From positions 186,001 through 250,000 of the forward strand of contig LLCB01000013.1 in assembly GCA_001414345.1 (NCBI GenBank): a stretch of 64,000 nt of DNA, given 5' to 3'. A program made the position numbers and the translations under genes. Source of the stretch: Hymenoscyphus infarciens. Lineage: Eukaryota; Ascomycota; Leotiomycetes; Helotiales; Helotiaceae. Positions within the stretch are counted from its first letter, which is position 1. Every line of letters starts with the position of its first letter. The notes beneath the pieces are model-generated. The model saw only the letters and a program-made list of their open reading frames with translations. It searched no databases and was not told the origin of the DNA. This document shows, in pieces, positions 35,131 to 46,540 of this stretch.

Positions 35131-37354
35131 ATACGGTAGGTACCAGTATACGATAATAATGAAGTCAAGTCTTGGTTTTGGGGGTGCGGGAGGTGGCATA
35201 AATGCATTGGGATGTTGGAAATTCCTCGGATTGGCGCTTGGAGTCGTGGGTTGTGAATAAGAAAGGGTACAATCTATTTATGAAGATACGACCAATATAT
35301 ATCTGCTCTGAACAATTATTTTTGTTTACCTCGCCTGTACTAGTACCTGCAACGAGTAATCGCTCTGGCTTAGGTTCGCGAGACTAGGCTTGCTAGGTAG
35401 GCTACGAGTAGGGTCAACCAGGCCCCACAGGACAGGTTCGTTTCTTTTCTTGTTTTCGGGTTGCGTCATAACTCAACTTCGCCATGTACAATCCCATGTT
35501 CAAATGTCCATGATGGAAATTCGACGTGCAACAAAACATTTTCTTCGGTTGTTCCTGTTTGCAGGTTTGCAGGTTTGCAGGTTTGCAGGGCAGGCTACGA
35601 TGGACAGAGCGTGGGAGTAGTTTAAGGATCGGGGGTCTAGAACCATCTATTTTCTGGCTGTACAAGTACCTAGCGCAGCACCTTTCCTCTCTTGGCGGGG
35701 AAAGGACGACGCCGTTCATTATTTAAGCTTTTTTTCAAGGATGGCTACTTCAGTCTACTTCAGTCCAGGTTTGAGACTTTTGGGTTCCAGATCGTGTTTG
35801 GTTTTGTGTTACGGTTGCGATGGGCAACGGTTTTTGGGGAGGTGGGGTGGTGGGGTGGTTATCCATGTGGTGTTCGTTTGCGGGAGGGAATGGGTGCTGG
35901 TGGGTGCTGGTGGGTGTGGAAGTTCAGGTAGGGACGGGACCTATGAATATTTCCTTCTGATTGTGGAGGGTAAGAAGCTGCGAAGACTTTAATTGTCGTG
36001 CGATAGATGCGTTTTCGAGAAGAGCTATTGTGGTCCCATCGCGCTGGGAGGCATGCATGGTTGAACTGATAATAAGTTATTTTTGACTTTGATTTCCGGT
36101 TCTAAGTAGATGCAGGAACCGTGACTTGAGGGATGAACTTTAACACAAACATACCTGTCATCATAGACGTACACTGCCTGCTGGCCATGGTGGCTAGAGG
36201 GAGACTACGGAAGATTCCGTTAGACTCCGATTTGCAACAACGAGTTTCGTACGAATCTCGTTTTGTTCTAGTGAACGTGCTAAAGATAGAAATCAAGCGA
36301 ACTTTCTTGCAAGCTAGGGGGAACGAAGCTCCCCCCCTTTTGGCAAATTACGCTGGGTTAAGCTTCTATGGCTCCGGCAAGCGACCCGATTTCCTGTTCC
36401 CCTCAAAATTTACCTAAGAAATACCTCCTCCATTATCACACCTCCAGTTCAAACTTCTTTCCAAGAAACACGAACGCATGTGGGCTTTGGATTCCTTACG
36501 CCGCCATATGGTGTAGCATTGCGGGGTTTTGTTCTCTCCACCATTGAGGATTGCAGCGGTCACGCCTCCAAATAACGAGGCAACATCATTTGTTGGTGGC
36601 GGGGGCCGATTGTTTACACGTTTGCAATGTGCCTATATTTCCTTTCTCCTGTCCATTTACAAGTCAAAGATCACCGAAGCGGTCTGATCTTGGGCAGGAT
36701 AGAGTTGCCCCTGCCCTTCCATTTCTGCGAAGTGCGCTCATCATTTTAGGGGGAGATTGATGAACATAAGAAGAAGGGTTTCCAAGTTGCACCATCCATT
36801 CCCGGAGGCTTGAGATGCTGCGTAGAGGTTGGTTGGAACCGGGGCACGGCCTGAACTGTGCCGGGCAACCCAACGAACAGGTTCTCGTTATATCTGCAAT
36901 GCTATTGGAACGACAAAGTTAACGCAAGCCAACGGCTTTCGGCAATCACTTCCTGCTTTGGCTTTTATGCCAAGCGTTGGCTCCTCCGCCCAAATAACGG
37001 TAGACTTCAAGAATAACCTGAAGTGTCTGGTAAGAACAAGGGTCGGAAGAGTATCCAATTACCACAGAAACAAATTGAAGCCTCAAGCAAAGTTGGGCTT
37101 GGGTATCAATGCTGGCTGCATCATGAGTTGAGATTTCAAGAGAAGAGTGTCAACAAGATTGACTAGTCCTCGAGCACGCTGCCATTTCACCCCAAACAAT
37201 CCAACAACCGCCCAGTACGCTTTCCAGCTTCCCCTACCCCAACAGTCGTTACTCCAGGGTAACACAAAGATTCATGTGGCCTCAACTAACCTCCCAATCA
37301 GCTTCTATTCTCGAGGTTACACAATGACGAAAATGGTGGATTTTTACGTACCTT
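35131..37354. other. intergenic region with short tandem repeats
   Basis: No supported gene. A GCAGGTTT-type octamer repeat (about 35558-35588) is visible, and single TGCAACAA motifs near 35525 and 36230 echo those at 30.5 kb. The remainder shows nothing recognisable on either strand. Confidence 0.45.
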
Positions 37355-37537
37355 CTAACAAGGAAAGACGAACTTAAGCACATCGCAGGTCCCGCCAGTT
37401 GGCACAACTTCAGCAGCGCCATTGACTGGGTTATTGATGACCTTTTCCATCTCTTCCATCCAGGGCTGGCTGCGTTTGTCTTCGTTTTCGGCTTGTAGAA
37501 TTTGTTGGACGAGGATTTCAAAGTTGGAAGAGGGCAT
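37355..37537 (-). CDS. possible small hypothetical protein (60 aa)
   Basis: A 60-residue frame with protein-like composition: an acidic amphipathic half (NFEILVQQILQAENEDKR, WMEEMEKVI) and a tail with two cysteines (GGTCDVLKF, ending FPC). The sequence before its ATG (CTCAACAG then CTCAAA) could be a splice acceptor or simply a good start context, and a donor-like AAG/GTACGT follows just after the stop. It may therefore be one exon of a larger or decayed gene. No family is recognised and there is no signal peptide. It sits beside an octamer microsatellite. Confidence 0.3.
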   Translation of the reverse strand: MPSSNFEILVQQILQAENEDKRSQPWMEEMEKVINNPVNGAAEVVPTGGTCDVLKFVFPC

Positions 37538-37623
37538 TTTGAGCTGTTGAGTGTACTTTTGGATCTCGTCAGAAGGCTAGGCTTGGGGGTCAATTTTCCT
37601 TGGTAAGTCTTACACACCTGATA

Positions 37624-37724
37624 TTTGGAAGTTTGGAAGTTTGGAAGTTTGGAAGTTTGGAAGTTTGGAAGTTTGGAAGTTTGGAAGTTTGGAAGTTTGG
37701 AAGTTTGGAAGTTTGGAAGTTTGG
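37624..37724. repeat. 12-copy TTTGGAAG octamer microsatellite
   Basis: About twelve near-perfect head-to-tail copies of TTTGGAAG. Because 8 is not a multiple of 3, an ORF read across it gives an artificial peptide repeat (FGSLEVWK), which I do not call as a gene. Confidence 0.9.
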
Positions 37725-38913
37725 GAATTTGTGTGTTTTGGGAGAGGGGAAGAAGAATGTTGACTTTCTAATGGAAATAGAGCCACTCTTTATACCTCCT
37801 GAGACTTAAGGGGCGGTAAGCGCGGCTTAATTCGTAATTGAAAATTCATCACTCCGCAAATGTCTATTGATTCTCGGTGTTGGTGGCACAAACATTGAGG
37901 CATTACAGAAGCCACCTCGGTTTAGGAGGCCATATTTATTGTTGCAAATGTATGGCGGAAACTCTTCAATTTACTAAGTGTGGCCTAAGCCGACTATTTA
38001 TGCCCTGGGATGACGCTAGTGCCTACGCTAGTGAGTAGCTACGTGACTGACATACTCCTATTTACTATAGGCTTTCAACATTTATTGACCACCATGCAAC
38101 AACAATCACAGAAGACCAAATATAGAAGCGGTAGTCCTACAAAGCAAATTCCTTGGCCGTTGGCAATAATGGCAAGGAACTCCCTATGGCCTGTCCTCGC
38201 GAAAAATTACCCAAAAGGCATCTCCACCAAAGGCTAAGTAAGTCCAACTGATCATTATTCGTCAAAAGGGAAGAAGAAGGTTGGCGGGCGAGTGCCTCAG
38301 AGGTCACATGGCTACATAAATGTGGCACGGCTTATCAGCAAGTATCAGCAACCATAAAAGAGAATATCCAAAAACGTTCGAAATAGTGACCGAATACGGC
38401 TCTCTGCAGGCGCCTTGTTTTGATGTGGCATGTTGGGGTTAATCGGTCTGGCCCAGCTGAAATGGTGGTGTTTAGCGAAGGGGTCCTACTTCAATGATTT
38501 GTTGGACTTTATTTTGCATCAACCCCAACTTTAAGTGATATTGTTTTGTGTTGGTGGCTTCTATACTCTGGAGTCTGTGTTATTGGCTGCTTTCCAGCCT
38601 GCTTATCGTGGCATGTTTGGGTCAGGTTAGGAAAAAGCATGTGTATCATAGCTTACTGGCGGCTACTGACCCAATAGACTACCGTGTGTAACTCCGTAAG
38701 TCGTATTATTGTGCCATTAAAGCTGCGCCTCAAACCGTTGAAGTTGATGTAAGTTATACGAATTGACTCGATGTAGCGTAAGCTGACGCAGCCCTTTCAA
38801 CGTGAAATATTGTCACCGAGTTTCCTCTACATCCGCTACCCAGAAATAGTTGTTTTGTTGTGTACTTGACTTCTGCTTGTTTATTACTTCAGTGAGCTAC
38901 GAACACTGTAAAC
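37725..38913. other. intergenic region upstream of the asaB-like gene
   Basis: No gene recognised. A short imperfect direct repeat is visible (GTGGCATGTTGGGG near 38423 and GTGGCATGTTTGGG near 38609). The last few hundred bases are presumably the promoter of the downstream oxygenase. Confidence 0.45.
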
Positions 38914-39949
38914 ATGGCTGATCAGAACGTTCGAGCTTCGGTTCAATTTTTGAAATGGCAGGACCTCTACAACAAAGAAAAGCCATTCAACATATTTTTC
39001 GACATCCCAGCGGGAGCCAAGGAGCAACGAAAAACAAACATCGTGTTTGAGGACATCGAAATTCCCGTCGAAGACATACGCGGAAACGAACACCGTTTTA
39101 CTCTTGATAACCAAGGGTTCATGACCACGCATCTTCCTCGGTTCACTGGATCACTTGATACGGAGACAATACAAAATGAACACTTGCCCGCAGTCAAAGG
39201 ATTACTGAAGGAGAAAGTCGAAGGAGCGGATAGGATTTTCATCTTTGATTGGAGGGTCCGGTTCCACACCCAAAATTTACTCAAAAATAGTCGCTGATGG
39301 AGTCTAGGTTCGCCGAGGTGATGATGCCCACAAGGAAAGTATTGACTTGCAAGATCTTTCTGCTCCATTGAAACCGACAAATGCTGCACACATTGACACC
39401 TCGGCTATCTCTGCCATCAAGCGATTGAAGCTGCAGCTTGGGGAAGAGGCATCCGAAGCCTTCAAATCAAGAATTCGCATCATCAAGTATGTTCCACTTG
39501 GAAAAGAAATGGAAGGTTTTGCTAGTATTAACAAGCTTTAGTGTTTGGCGACCCGTAAATCACGATGTAGAAGACTGGCCATTGGCTGTCTGCGATGGCA
39601 GCACGGTCGATGCATCTGCTCTCGTGGAAACGGACATCGTAAGGGCGGGTCACTTGAGCTCAAACCTGTATCTCCTGCACCGGAACACCAATAGATGGCA
39701 CTACCTCCCTCAGCAAACGCCGGAAGAGGTCTGGATTTTCAAACAGTTTGATACGAAACCTGACGTCAAGGCACATTGTGAGTTTTAAACCCCGACCCTT
39801 GTGGGCTCTCCAGTCTCTAACACCGTGTTCTACATCTAGACTGCCCACATACCTCTTTCAAGTCTCCTATTGCAAAATCGGGTGCTAAGAGTCGACAAAG
39901 TATTGAAGTAAGAGCGATTGTTCTTACTGGCCCATCAAGCCTCGACTGA
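38914..39949 (+). CDS. asaB/GA4-desaturase-like 2-oxoglutarate-type oxygenase
   Basis: Four exons, 38914-39255, 39308-39486, 39542-39777 and 39840-39949, give 288 residues, the usual length of the family. Diagnostic blocks are RKTNIVFEDIEIPVEDIRG, DRIFIFDWRVR, the stretch NVWRPVNHDVEDWPLAVCD, and RWHYLPQQTPEEVWIFKQFD, followed by the C-terminal CPHTSF and RQSIEVRAIVLT. Members include AsaB of the aspergillic acid pathway and gibberellin GA4 desaturase; they act as soluble Fe(II)-dependent hydroxylases or desaturases tailoring small molecules. The first donor (AGG/GTCCGG) is weak, but the join restores the conserved DWRVR block exactly. No synthase gene adjoins it. The substrate is unknown. 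Confidence 0.9.
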
Positions 39950-41045
39950 TGAGTAGATGAAGACTGGGGGGAGGAAGGTCCGACGGGAAAACTGCTATTG
40001 TATTTTTTAACACATACCGGAAACCATACTCCCAAATTTGCGCCTGCTTCCTCGTTTGAGTTATCCACCAAGTTATGCCCCCATGTGCCAAAATTTGGGA
40101 TGGTCTTAAGACCTCCTGCTGTTTCTAGGTAATTACGTAATGCAATCACATTTCATTGCACTTTCACGCACAATTTTAAGCCAGTATAGGCTATTTTGCG
40201 TTCAGAAATGATAAGATGAAGAGAAAATGATAGGACGAAGAAATAATAAGAATACCAAATTTCGTCTGATGATCTGGTATGCTTTATGCGCCAAATGCGA
40301 AATTGACTAATCATTTTGCTACTTTATAGTTTTCAGTTGTAAGTCTAGTAAGTCTAGTTATTAAAACCTATTCTCCGTGATATTCGGAGTAATTAAGTTA
40401 AGTATATAAAGTCTTGAATGCCTTAAAGTAGAGAGTATCAGGTATTTACCTGAGTAACGTTTACCGAATATATATCCTAGACAATTTGGAAAACTTACGT
40501 TCTTTCAAGTTTATTACCGCGGATTTAGAGTATGTCCAAAGAAACTTGGTCCATTATATAATCTGTGAATAGAGCAAAGTAGAGCTCAAACTGGCCTCTC
40601 GCTTAGGAGCCGCTCAATAATTCACAGCCACAATACTGGTAGTTTTCTAGAGCTTCAAAACTCAATTAATGAGCTCCATTCAAGTAAATGCTCCGTTTGG
40701 CTGGGGATAAATTGAAGTCCGAGTACTTTTCAATAACCGTCATAAGTCTAGATTCGTTAAAAGAACGAATGGGTTAGAAATAAGGTTGAAGAACTAGACT
40801 TCTTATTATAATCCCTTCCGTCTTTCTTCAATCATCTCTCTAAGGAGGTTAGGGATCATATTTTTGGGTGGATGTTTCAAGAATGCACGATGTAGAATGA
40901 GAACCATCTCACTTGAGGTAGCCAATGATGGAAATGAGAAGTATTTGAACGATAGAACTCTGTCATCGACATGTTTACATATATTTTACAAGATATAATC
41001 CATTAAACCATCTAGTTTGAAGCAAAGTACTGTGATCCTGCTCTT
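39950..41045. other. intergenic region with decayed repeat
   Basis: No gene. The segment at about 40270-40345 resembles 26779-26850 (shared blocks TGGTATnCTTTATnCnCCA and TTTTGCTACTTTA or its near-copy, then AGTCTAGTAA), pointing to two old copies of one dispersed element. The rest is AT-biased. Confidence 0.45.
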
Positions 41046-42950
41046 TCAAGGGAAATTCGTCTCCCAAACCTCTTGTCTTCTTGTGGTCCTATAATTAGAA
41101 GGATTCGCAATCTTAGGCGGCTCCCTCGGGAGATTAAACAACTCAGAAGGAGTTGGTAACCGTTTTCCCTGTCTCCTGGGAGAAATATCCTCCTTTGCCA
41201 CGGTAGGCCCAAGCTTTTGGAGCACAGTTCCCTTTCTCCTGGGATCCTGAATAGCGAAGGCCTTTTTCTCTTCCAATTCCTTCTCCAGTTCAATACTAAA
41301 CCGGGAAAACTCAGTACTGAGTGCGACAATCTTTCCTTGTCTTAGTCCAAAATATCTCGGCGCTCGTACACCCGTTCTATCATTCCGCGAGAACAAAGAG
41401 GTAAAAGCGGTGGGCACCCTCCTCCCAAATCCGAAACCTCGACTCCGAGGGGGGGCTATGAATTCGCGTGTCTCGTCAGAAGGCCGTGGAGTTGGTTCGG
41501 TGAAGATATTTGGAAACCAGGACCATCTGCTTATAAGTGGTCTAAGAGCGGGGAGACAAGAGGTTATTACGGCCGCGCCCATCTCGGCGAATGTCCAGAC
41601 TGCGGGGAGAGCATTATCATAGGTTGGGTCTATTGATTTGCCAAATGGTACGATATACGGTAGACGTATAACACTAACTGCCGTTGAGCTAAATATATCA
41701 TCAGTTTATGTCACTCGTTATATCCTGGACATAACAAACTTACATGACTCCGGCGCTGAACATGACTGTTATCGCAATCTTCTTTCGTCGGCGCATCTTG
41801 AGTTTGAACAGCAATGGAAGTGGCATGATGAGAATCATCAAATCTTGAGCGATCGAGACGCCACTTGCATACCAAGTGGCTGCTCTGTTGTCGATACAAG
41901 TGAACGGCTTGCTCTTATCAAATACCGAGCCTAGAAATCATCAGCATGCTCTCCGCTTCTTCTCCTTTGCTGAGATACTTACGGACGGGAGAGCATTGAA
42001 AGAGTATGCTACTAGAAAATGCGATTCCAGCGAGAATGACAAAAGCAAGCATGAAGTATACAGCATACATGAATCTCTGGTTGGGAAATACTCTCAGCTG
42101 AATTAATTAGCTCGGGGGCCTTTGACAGGCAATGCGAACCTACGAAAAAGTACAAGATCGAGCATTTTACAATTACCATCTCGATGGTGTAGAGCAACTC
42201 CTCAATCCAGAATATTGCAAGGACACTTGAAAGCCTGTCTGGAGCCACATTCCAGAAATGTCTACCTTGTCCAAGACATATAGCTACTCTGAAGTCAGCA
42301 AAGAAAGGTCTAAGGATAATGATATCGGCTTAAATCCCGCGCAGTGACTGAAAACTTACTAACAGTTCCTAAGCACATCACCATGAAGATCATAAAAGCA
42401 GCTCCCATAATTAAATAATCATCAATAGCAAGCTTCCCAGTAATGTAGCGACGTGAATAAAGACGCATTGCGATGACAGTCTGGGAGACAGTCCCCATCA
42501 CCGCTACAATGAGGGAGGTAGCGAGTATGATGTCGTCCACGCCAGGAGTCTTGCTGCAGAGTTTGGCGTTGTTGCCAAATACCTCTATTCCAATCAGTGT
42601 AAATTCGGCAAGCATGTGGTTGAATACACACTGTTCTGGTCATTGAAGCTGCATGACTTCTTGATACATGCAGACAGCGACTTCTCTAAGGGGATATTGT
42701 AACACAATAGCGCGGCTCTCTGTGTGATATTTGGCGCAGTTGCTATGGCATCATCTATGCAGCTTATCTGTGAGCAGTATTAGCTATTTGTTTTGATGGG
42801 AATGTTGGAGCAAAGCCAGAAAGAAAGCGAGTACAAACGTACCGAGCACGAAGGAAGCTCTGCTTCGCCTAGCAATGGATTGATCCCTAATGCTGTTTGA
42901 ACCCAATATGCCGCGATCAAAACATTCGCCAATCTTGTTGGTAGCTTCAT
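41046..42950 (-). CDS. PTH11-like seven-TM receptor with N-terminal CFEM-like domain
   Basis: Seven exons: 42950-42843, 42767-42632, 42584-42360, 42286-42144, 42097-41983, 41930-41744, 41673-41046, totalling 513 residues. A signal peptide (LANVLIAAYWVQTALG) leads into a short Cys-rich extracellular domain resembling CFEM but with only six cysteines. The fungal rhodopsin-like domain follows (MRLYSRRYITGKLAIDDYL, WNVAPDRLSSVLAIFWIEEL, LRVFPNQRFMYAVYFMLAF, MILIMPLPLLFKLKMRRRKK, VIRLPYIVPFGKS), then a ~130-residue basic cytoplasmic tail. PTH11-type receptors sit in the plasma membrane; Magnaporthe Pth11 senses surface cues for infection. Ligand and G-protein coupling are unknown here. The exon 2-3 join (47-bp intron) was chosen because it restores the conserved Cys before the first helix. 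Confidence 0.88.
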
Positions 42951-44471
42951 CTTGAATTTAAAGGGAATCGACCCAAGATCGCTCCGAAGAGACTGTTATG
43001 GGCGGGTTGGTGATCTATGAAAACACAGCGAGTTTGGTGTAGCGTGTAGCCAAGCTAAGAACCGTATACATCGTTGAAGAGACCACTTCGAATTCGAAGA
43101 ATTCGTGCTGTCTGAAGCAAAGAACCTCTAGCGATGATAGATAGGCCTAGACGAACGAAAATTAAGGCTGTGGAGAGGGCTAGTAAAAGCTGCCATGTTC
43201 ACGATGATCTGGGAAGTGCTCTGCTCTTATTTCTGATGTTCATTTCGCCACAGGTATCAACAATCTTTAGGAACTCTGTCCGTGCCGAACAATCCAATGC
43301 TTGATGAGATCCAATCATTGGAACTGTAGACATGAGATGAGAGTTAAGGTCCGAAAACGAAACACGAAGAAGAGTGACTGACTCTTATTGAATGTCTTCC
43401 ATGGCAAACTTTATGGAACGAAGACCCCGATCTCTAAGTCGTAAGCAGGGTCTACTCTTCATAGCAGAAAGACGACCCCAATCATGCGATTGGCGAGAAC
43501 TGAAGATGTTTTGCATAGAAGGTATTAAGCTTTGTATAAAACAATAGCAAACGTAACCTACCGAGCTTACTCAGTGGGGAAAACGAACCCGTGTCCTTCG
43601 TCATCGATTAATCTCCACACAGACCAAATGATAGCGGATGAAAACATCCTCGTAACTCGTACTACTACTGAGTAAAACTTCCTTGTAAAATGTAATCTAG
43701 TATTGCTAAAAATACAACCAGGAACCACACCAAAAGCTATGACAGTGTAAACCTTTAGCCAACAATCTGATTCTGATCGAGCCATTCAAAACAATATGTT
43801 AGATTCTCCCGAGGTGGCAATATACAGAAGCGACCAGGAGAATCAACCATACACATTAAAAATGCTAGGCAAGTCTGAATAATCACAGCGTTGCGCAGAG
43901 TAGAGAACTGACGTATGTAAATATTTATCAAATAGTATATACAATGCCAGCAAAACATCTGCGTCTGTGTCTGTGAACAAGAACATGAACAAGAAAATAC
44001 ACGGTAGCTGTACTTTAGAGTACCTCCGGAATTCGAAAATGATAACGACGAGAAAAAAAGAAGTCGGAGGATACATGATGCTCGGTTTAGTACTAGTATC
44101 GCTCATCTCAGGGTCCAAGGCCCATATCCTCGTTCAATGGCAATTCCTGAATGCTTCCAGCTGTAGAAGTACGAAGCACTTGATATCTATGTGATGGAGT
44201 CGCGGGACAGTGGAGATGCTAATAATTCTGAGCAAGAGCTTTTGAAGAGGGAGTTGAGCTTGAACATGGAATGGCTCGAGAATGGGTGAACACCGATGAA
44301 GGAGTACAACCCCGTGGTTTTCAGACGAAATACCGCGTCATCCTCCACAATCACGTGCCCGTAGGGACATCTGAGCTCCCGCAAGCGAATAAGCTTCAGG
44401 ATTCCAGATCAACAACAAAACAAAGACCAACTCACACATCATCATCTACACACCCCACACCACTATTCACC
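42951..44471. promoter_or_regulatory. divergent upstream region of receptor and BAR-protein genes
   Basis: About 1.5 kb without a supported coding frame, shared by the minus-strand receptor and plus-strand BAR-protein genes. CA-rich sequence just before 44472 looks like the leader of the BAR gene. Confidence 0.45.
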
Positions 44472-45776
44472 ATGGATAAAGTATCCGCCTTTGGCAAGAA
44501 TTTCTCGTAAGTCTCCCCCGCAGACGTGCCAAAGTCCCATCGCCGAACACGCCTGCCTGACGGCTGATCTCGAGAGTTATACCATGAATGCTAACTGTCA
44601 TCATCTAGGGCAACCTTCACCCCCTTCGCCGCCCGCACACAACAATATGTAAAGGAACAGCTCGGACAAGCTGAGGATAAGGTGCGCAATTCGGCATTCC
44701 TTCGAGGGTCCCGACACTAACGGAGATTCCTCCTCCCCAGACCCAGCTGCCTCCCGATTATATTGAACTCGAGAAGCGGGTGGATGCTTTGAAGCAGGTG
44801 CACCAAAAGATGCTAGCGGTCACGTAAGTCTTCGGAATGACCCTGTCCCACAATGATACTCAAATCACGGATGAAAGAGCTGATCGTTGAATCGTATCCA
44901 GCTCGCAATACTCCTCCGAAGCCTACGATTATCCCGCAAACCTAAAGGAAAGCTTTGGCGACCTTAGTCGAACAGTCAGCGAAAAGGTCCAATTGCTTTC
45001 AACGGCAACCTCTGCTGCTGACGCTCAAGCTGCCCTCACTGCTCCTCCCTCCACCAAACCACAACCGAAAACATTCAACCATGCCATTGCTCGCGCCAGT
45101 TTGGCCAGCAGTCAGCTCCTTCAACATCAACATGCAGGATCTGGAGAGGATCCACTCGCAAATGCCTTGGAAAAATACGCACTTGCCAGTGAGCGAGTTG
45201 GTGAGGCTAGACTTGCACAAGATTCCCAGATTCAGAGCCGTTTCCTCGCAGGCTGGAGCACAACCCTTAACACAAACCTGATGTTCGCGACCCGGGCGAG
45301 AAAGAGCGTTGAGAATTCAAGATTGATGCTCGACGCTGCAAAGGCAAAGGCCAAGAACCCCGGATGGCATCTTCCTGGGGCTGCACCACGCCCAGAGGGA
45401 CATACCGAGGAGGAAACAACCGAGGAGGCTCGTGTAGAAATTGAGCAGGCTGAGGATGAATTTGTCGGCCAGACTGAGGAGGCAGTCGGAGTGATGAAGA
45501 ATGTGTGTATTTGCAATTCAATTTACCTCGAGCAAACCGCTAACCGCTATAGGTTCTTGATACCCCAGAGCCACTACGAAACCTTGCCGATTTGATTGCC
45601 GCCCAACTCGAATACCACAAGAAGGCATATGAAATTCTCAGCGAGCTTGCGCCAGTTGTCGACGGCTTGCAAGTTGAGCAGGAAGTGAGTCGGTCCAAGG
45701 ACTTTTCCGCATAATACGGTCGCTGATGAAGCTTTGGCAGGCCAGCTATCGAAAGAGTCGTGATGGAACGGCCTAG
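44472..45776 (+). CDS. GVP36: Gvp36-like BAR-domain protein
   Basis: Six exons: 44472-44506, 44609-44681, 44741-44823, 44902-45502, 45553-45684, 45741-45776, totalling 319 residues. It begins MDKVSAFGKNFSATFTPFA and continues with long amphipathic helices (LEKRVDALKQVHQKMLAV, SRTVSEKVQLLSTATSAADA, FATRARKSVENSRLMLDAA), the pattern of the fungal Gvp36 BAR domain, which fills almost the whole protein. An acidic loop rich in Glu/Thr (about residues 235-260) interrupts the last helices. Yeast Gvp36 is a peripheral Golgi-vesicle protein that shapes membranes and affects endocytosis and vacuole integrity. The last exon is only 36 nt including the stop; its acceptor restores the frame. Confidence 0.88.
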
Positions 45777-46540
45777 AGTACCTTCTGACTGAAATAGGAG
45801 ACTAAAGATTCTTTCTCGTCGACCAGGTCTGGGGCGAACTTGTTCTGATTTTGAGGAGCGGTAGCTTGCTGGCTGGCTGGCTTATGGCTGGCATTTTTCT
45901 CTTATTCCGAGCCATTTCTTCTTCGGGCGTTGTTTTAGGTGTATTCAGTCAATGGATGAGATTCCCCCACATCGTATACTTGAACCAGAAACTTGGCGGC
46001 GCGATTCAATTGACGAGTCCTACCAGTCGGCCTGGAACCTAGTAGATAATATGCATGACAACCTACTGTCCATCCTATGATTGGCCTATCTCGATTCTCG
46101 GCACTCCCACTTCTGAGATATACCTGCAGCTACCTAGGTACGTCGACCACCTTCACGGTGACGACCTTATATAGCATCTTCAATTCTGTTGTGCAGACCT
46201 CTCTGGTCTCTACAAGAACGAAAGATGTACACTACATCGCTTATTTAAACCACGAAACGGCCACAATTTGAAATGCCGGTGAGTAAGTGGTTTTAGTAGT
46301 GCAACGATCTCCCTCTCTTGGCCGCATGGAGGAAAGCTTGAACGCTGGAGCCGTTGTGGAACTACATGCAGGTGATGCCATCCCGACCCGCAAATCAGAT
46401 CTCCGGAAATCTGACTAGCGATAACAGATAGTACAAAATCGGATTTTCTCCTTCAACCTTCTTTCTTTTTCTCTTCCTCTCTTTTTTTGCTAGAACTTCG
46501 ACTCCCACAAGTTTCAATCAAGGTCATCAATCTCGCCATC
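45777..46540. promoter_or_regulatory. 3' UTR of BAR gene and upstream region of ATG22
   Basis: No coding frame of note. A pyrimidine-rich stretch (about 46445-46490) lies 50-100 bp before the ATG22 start, typical of fungal core promoters or transcription start regions. Confidence 0.45.

Noticed and set aside
37600..37809. ORF with FGSLEVWK peptide repeats
   Set aside because: It is the translation of an octamer microsatellite readable in all frames.
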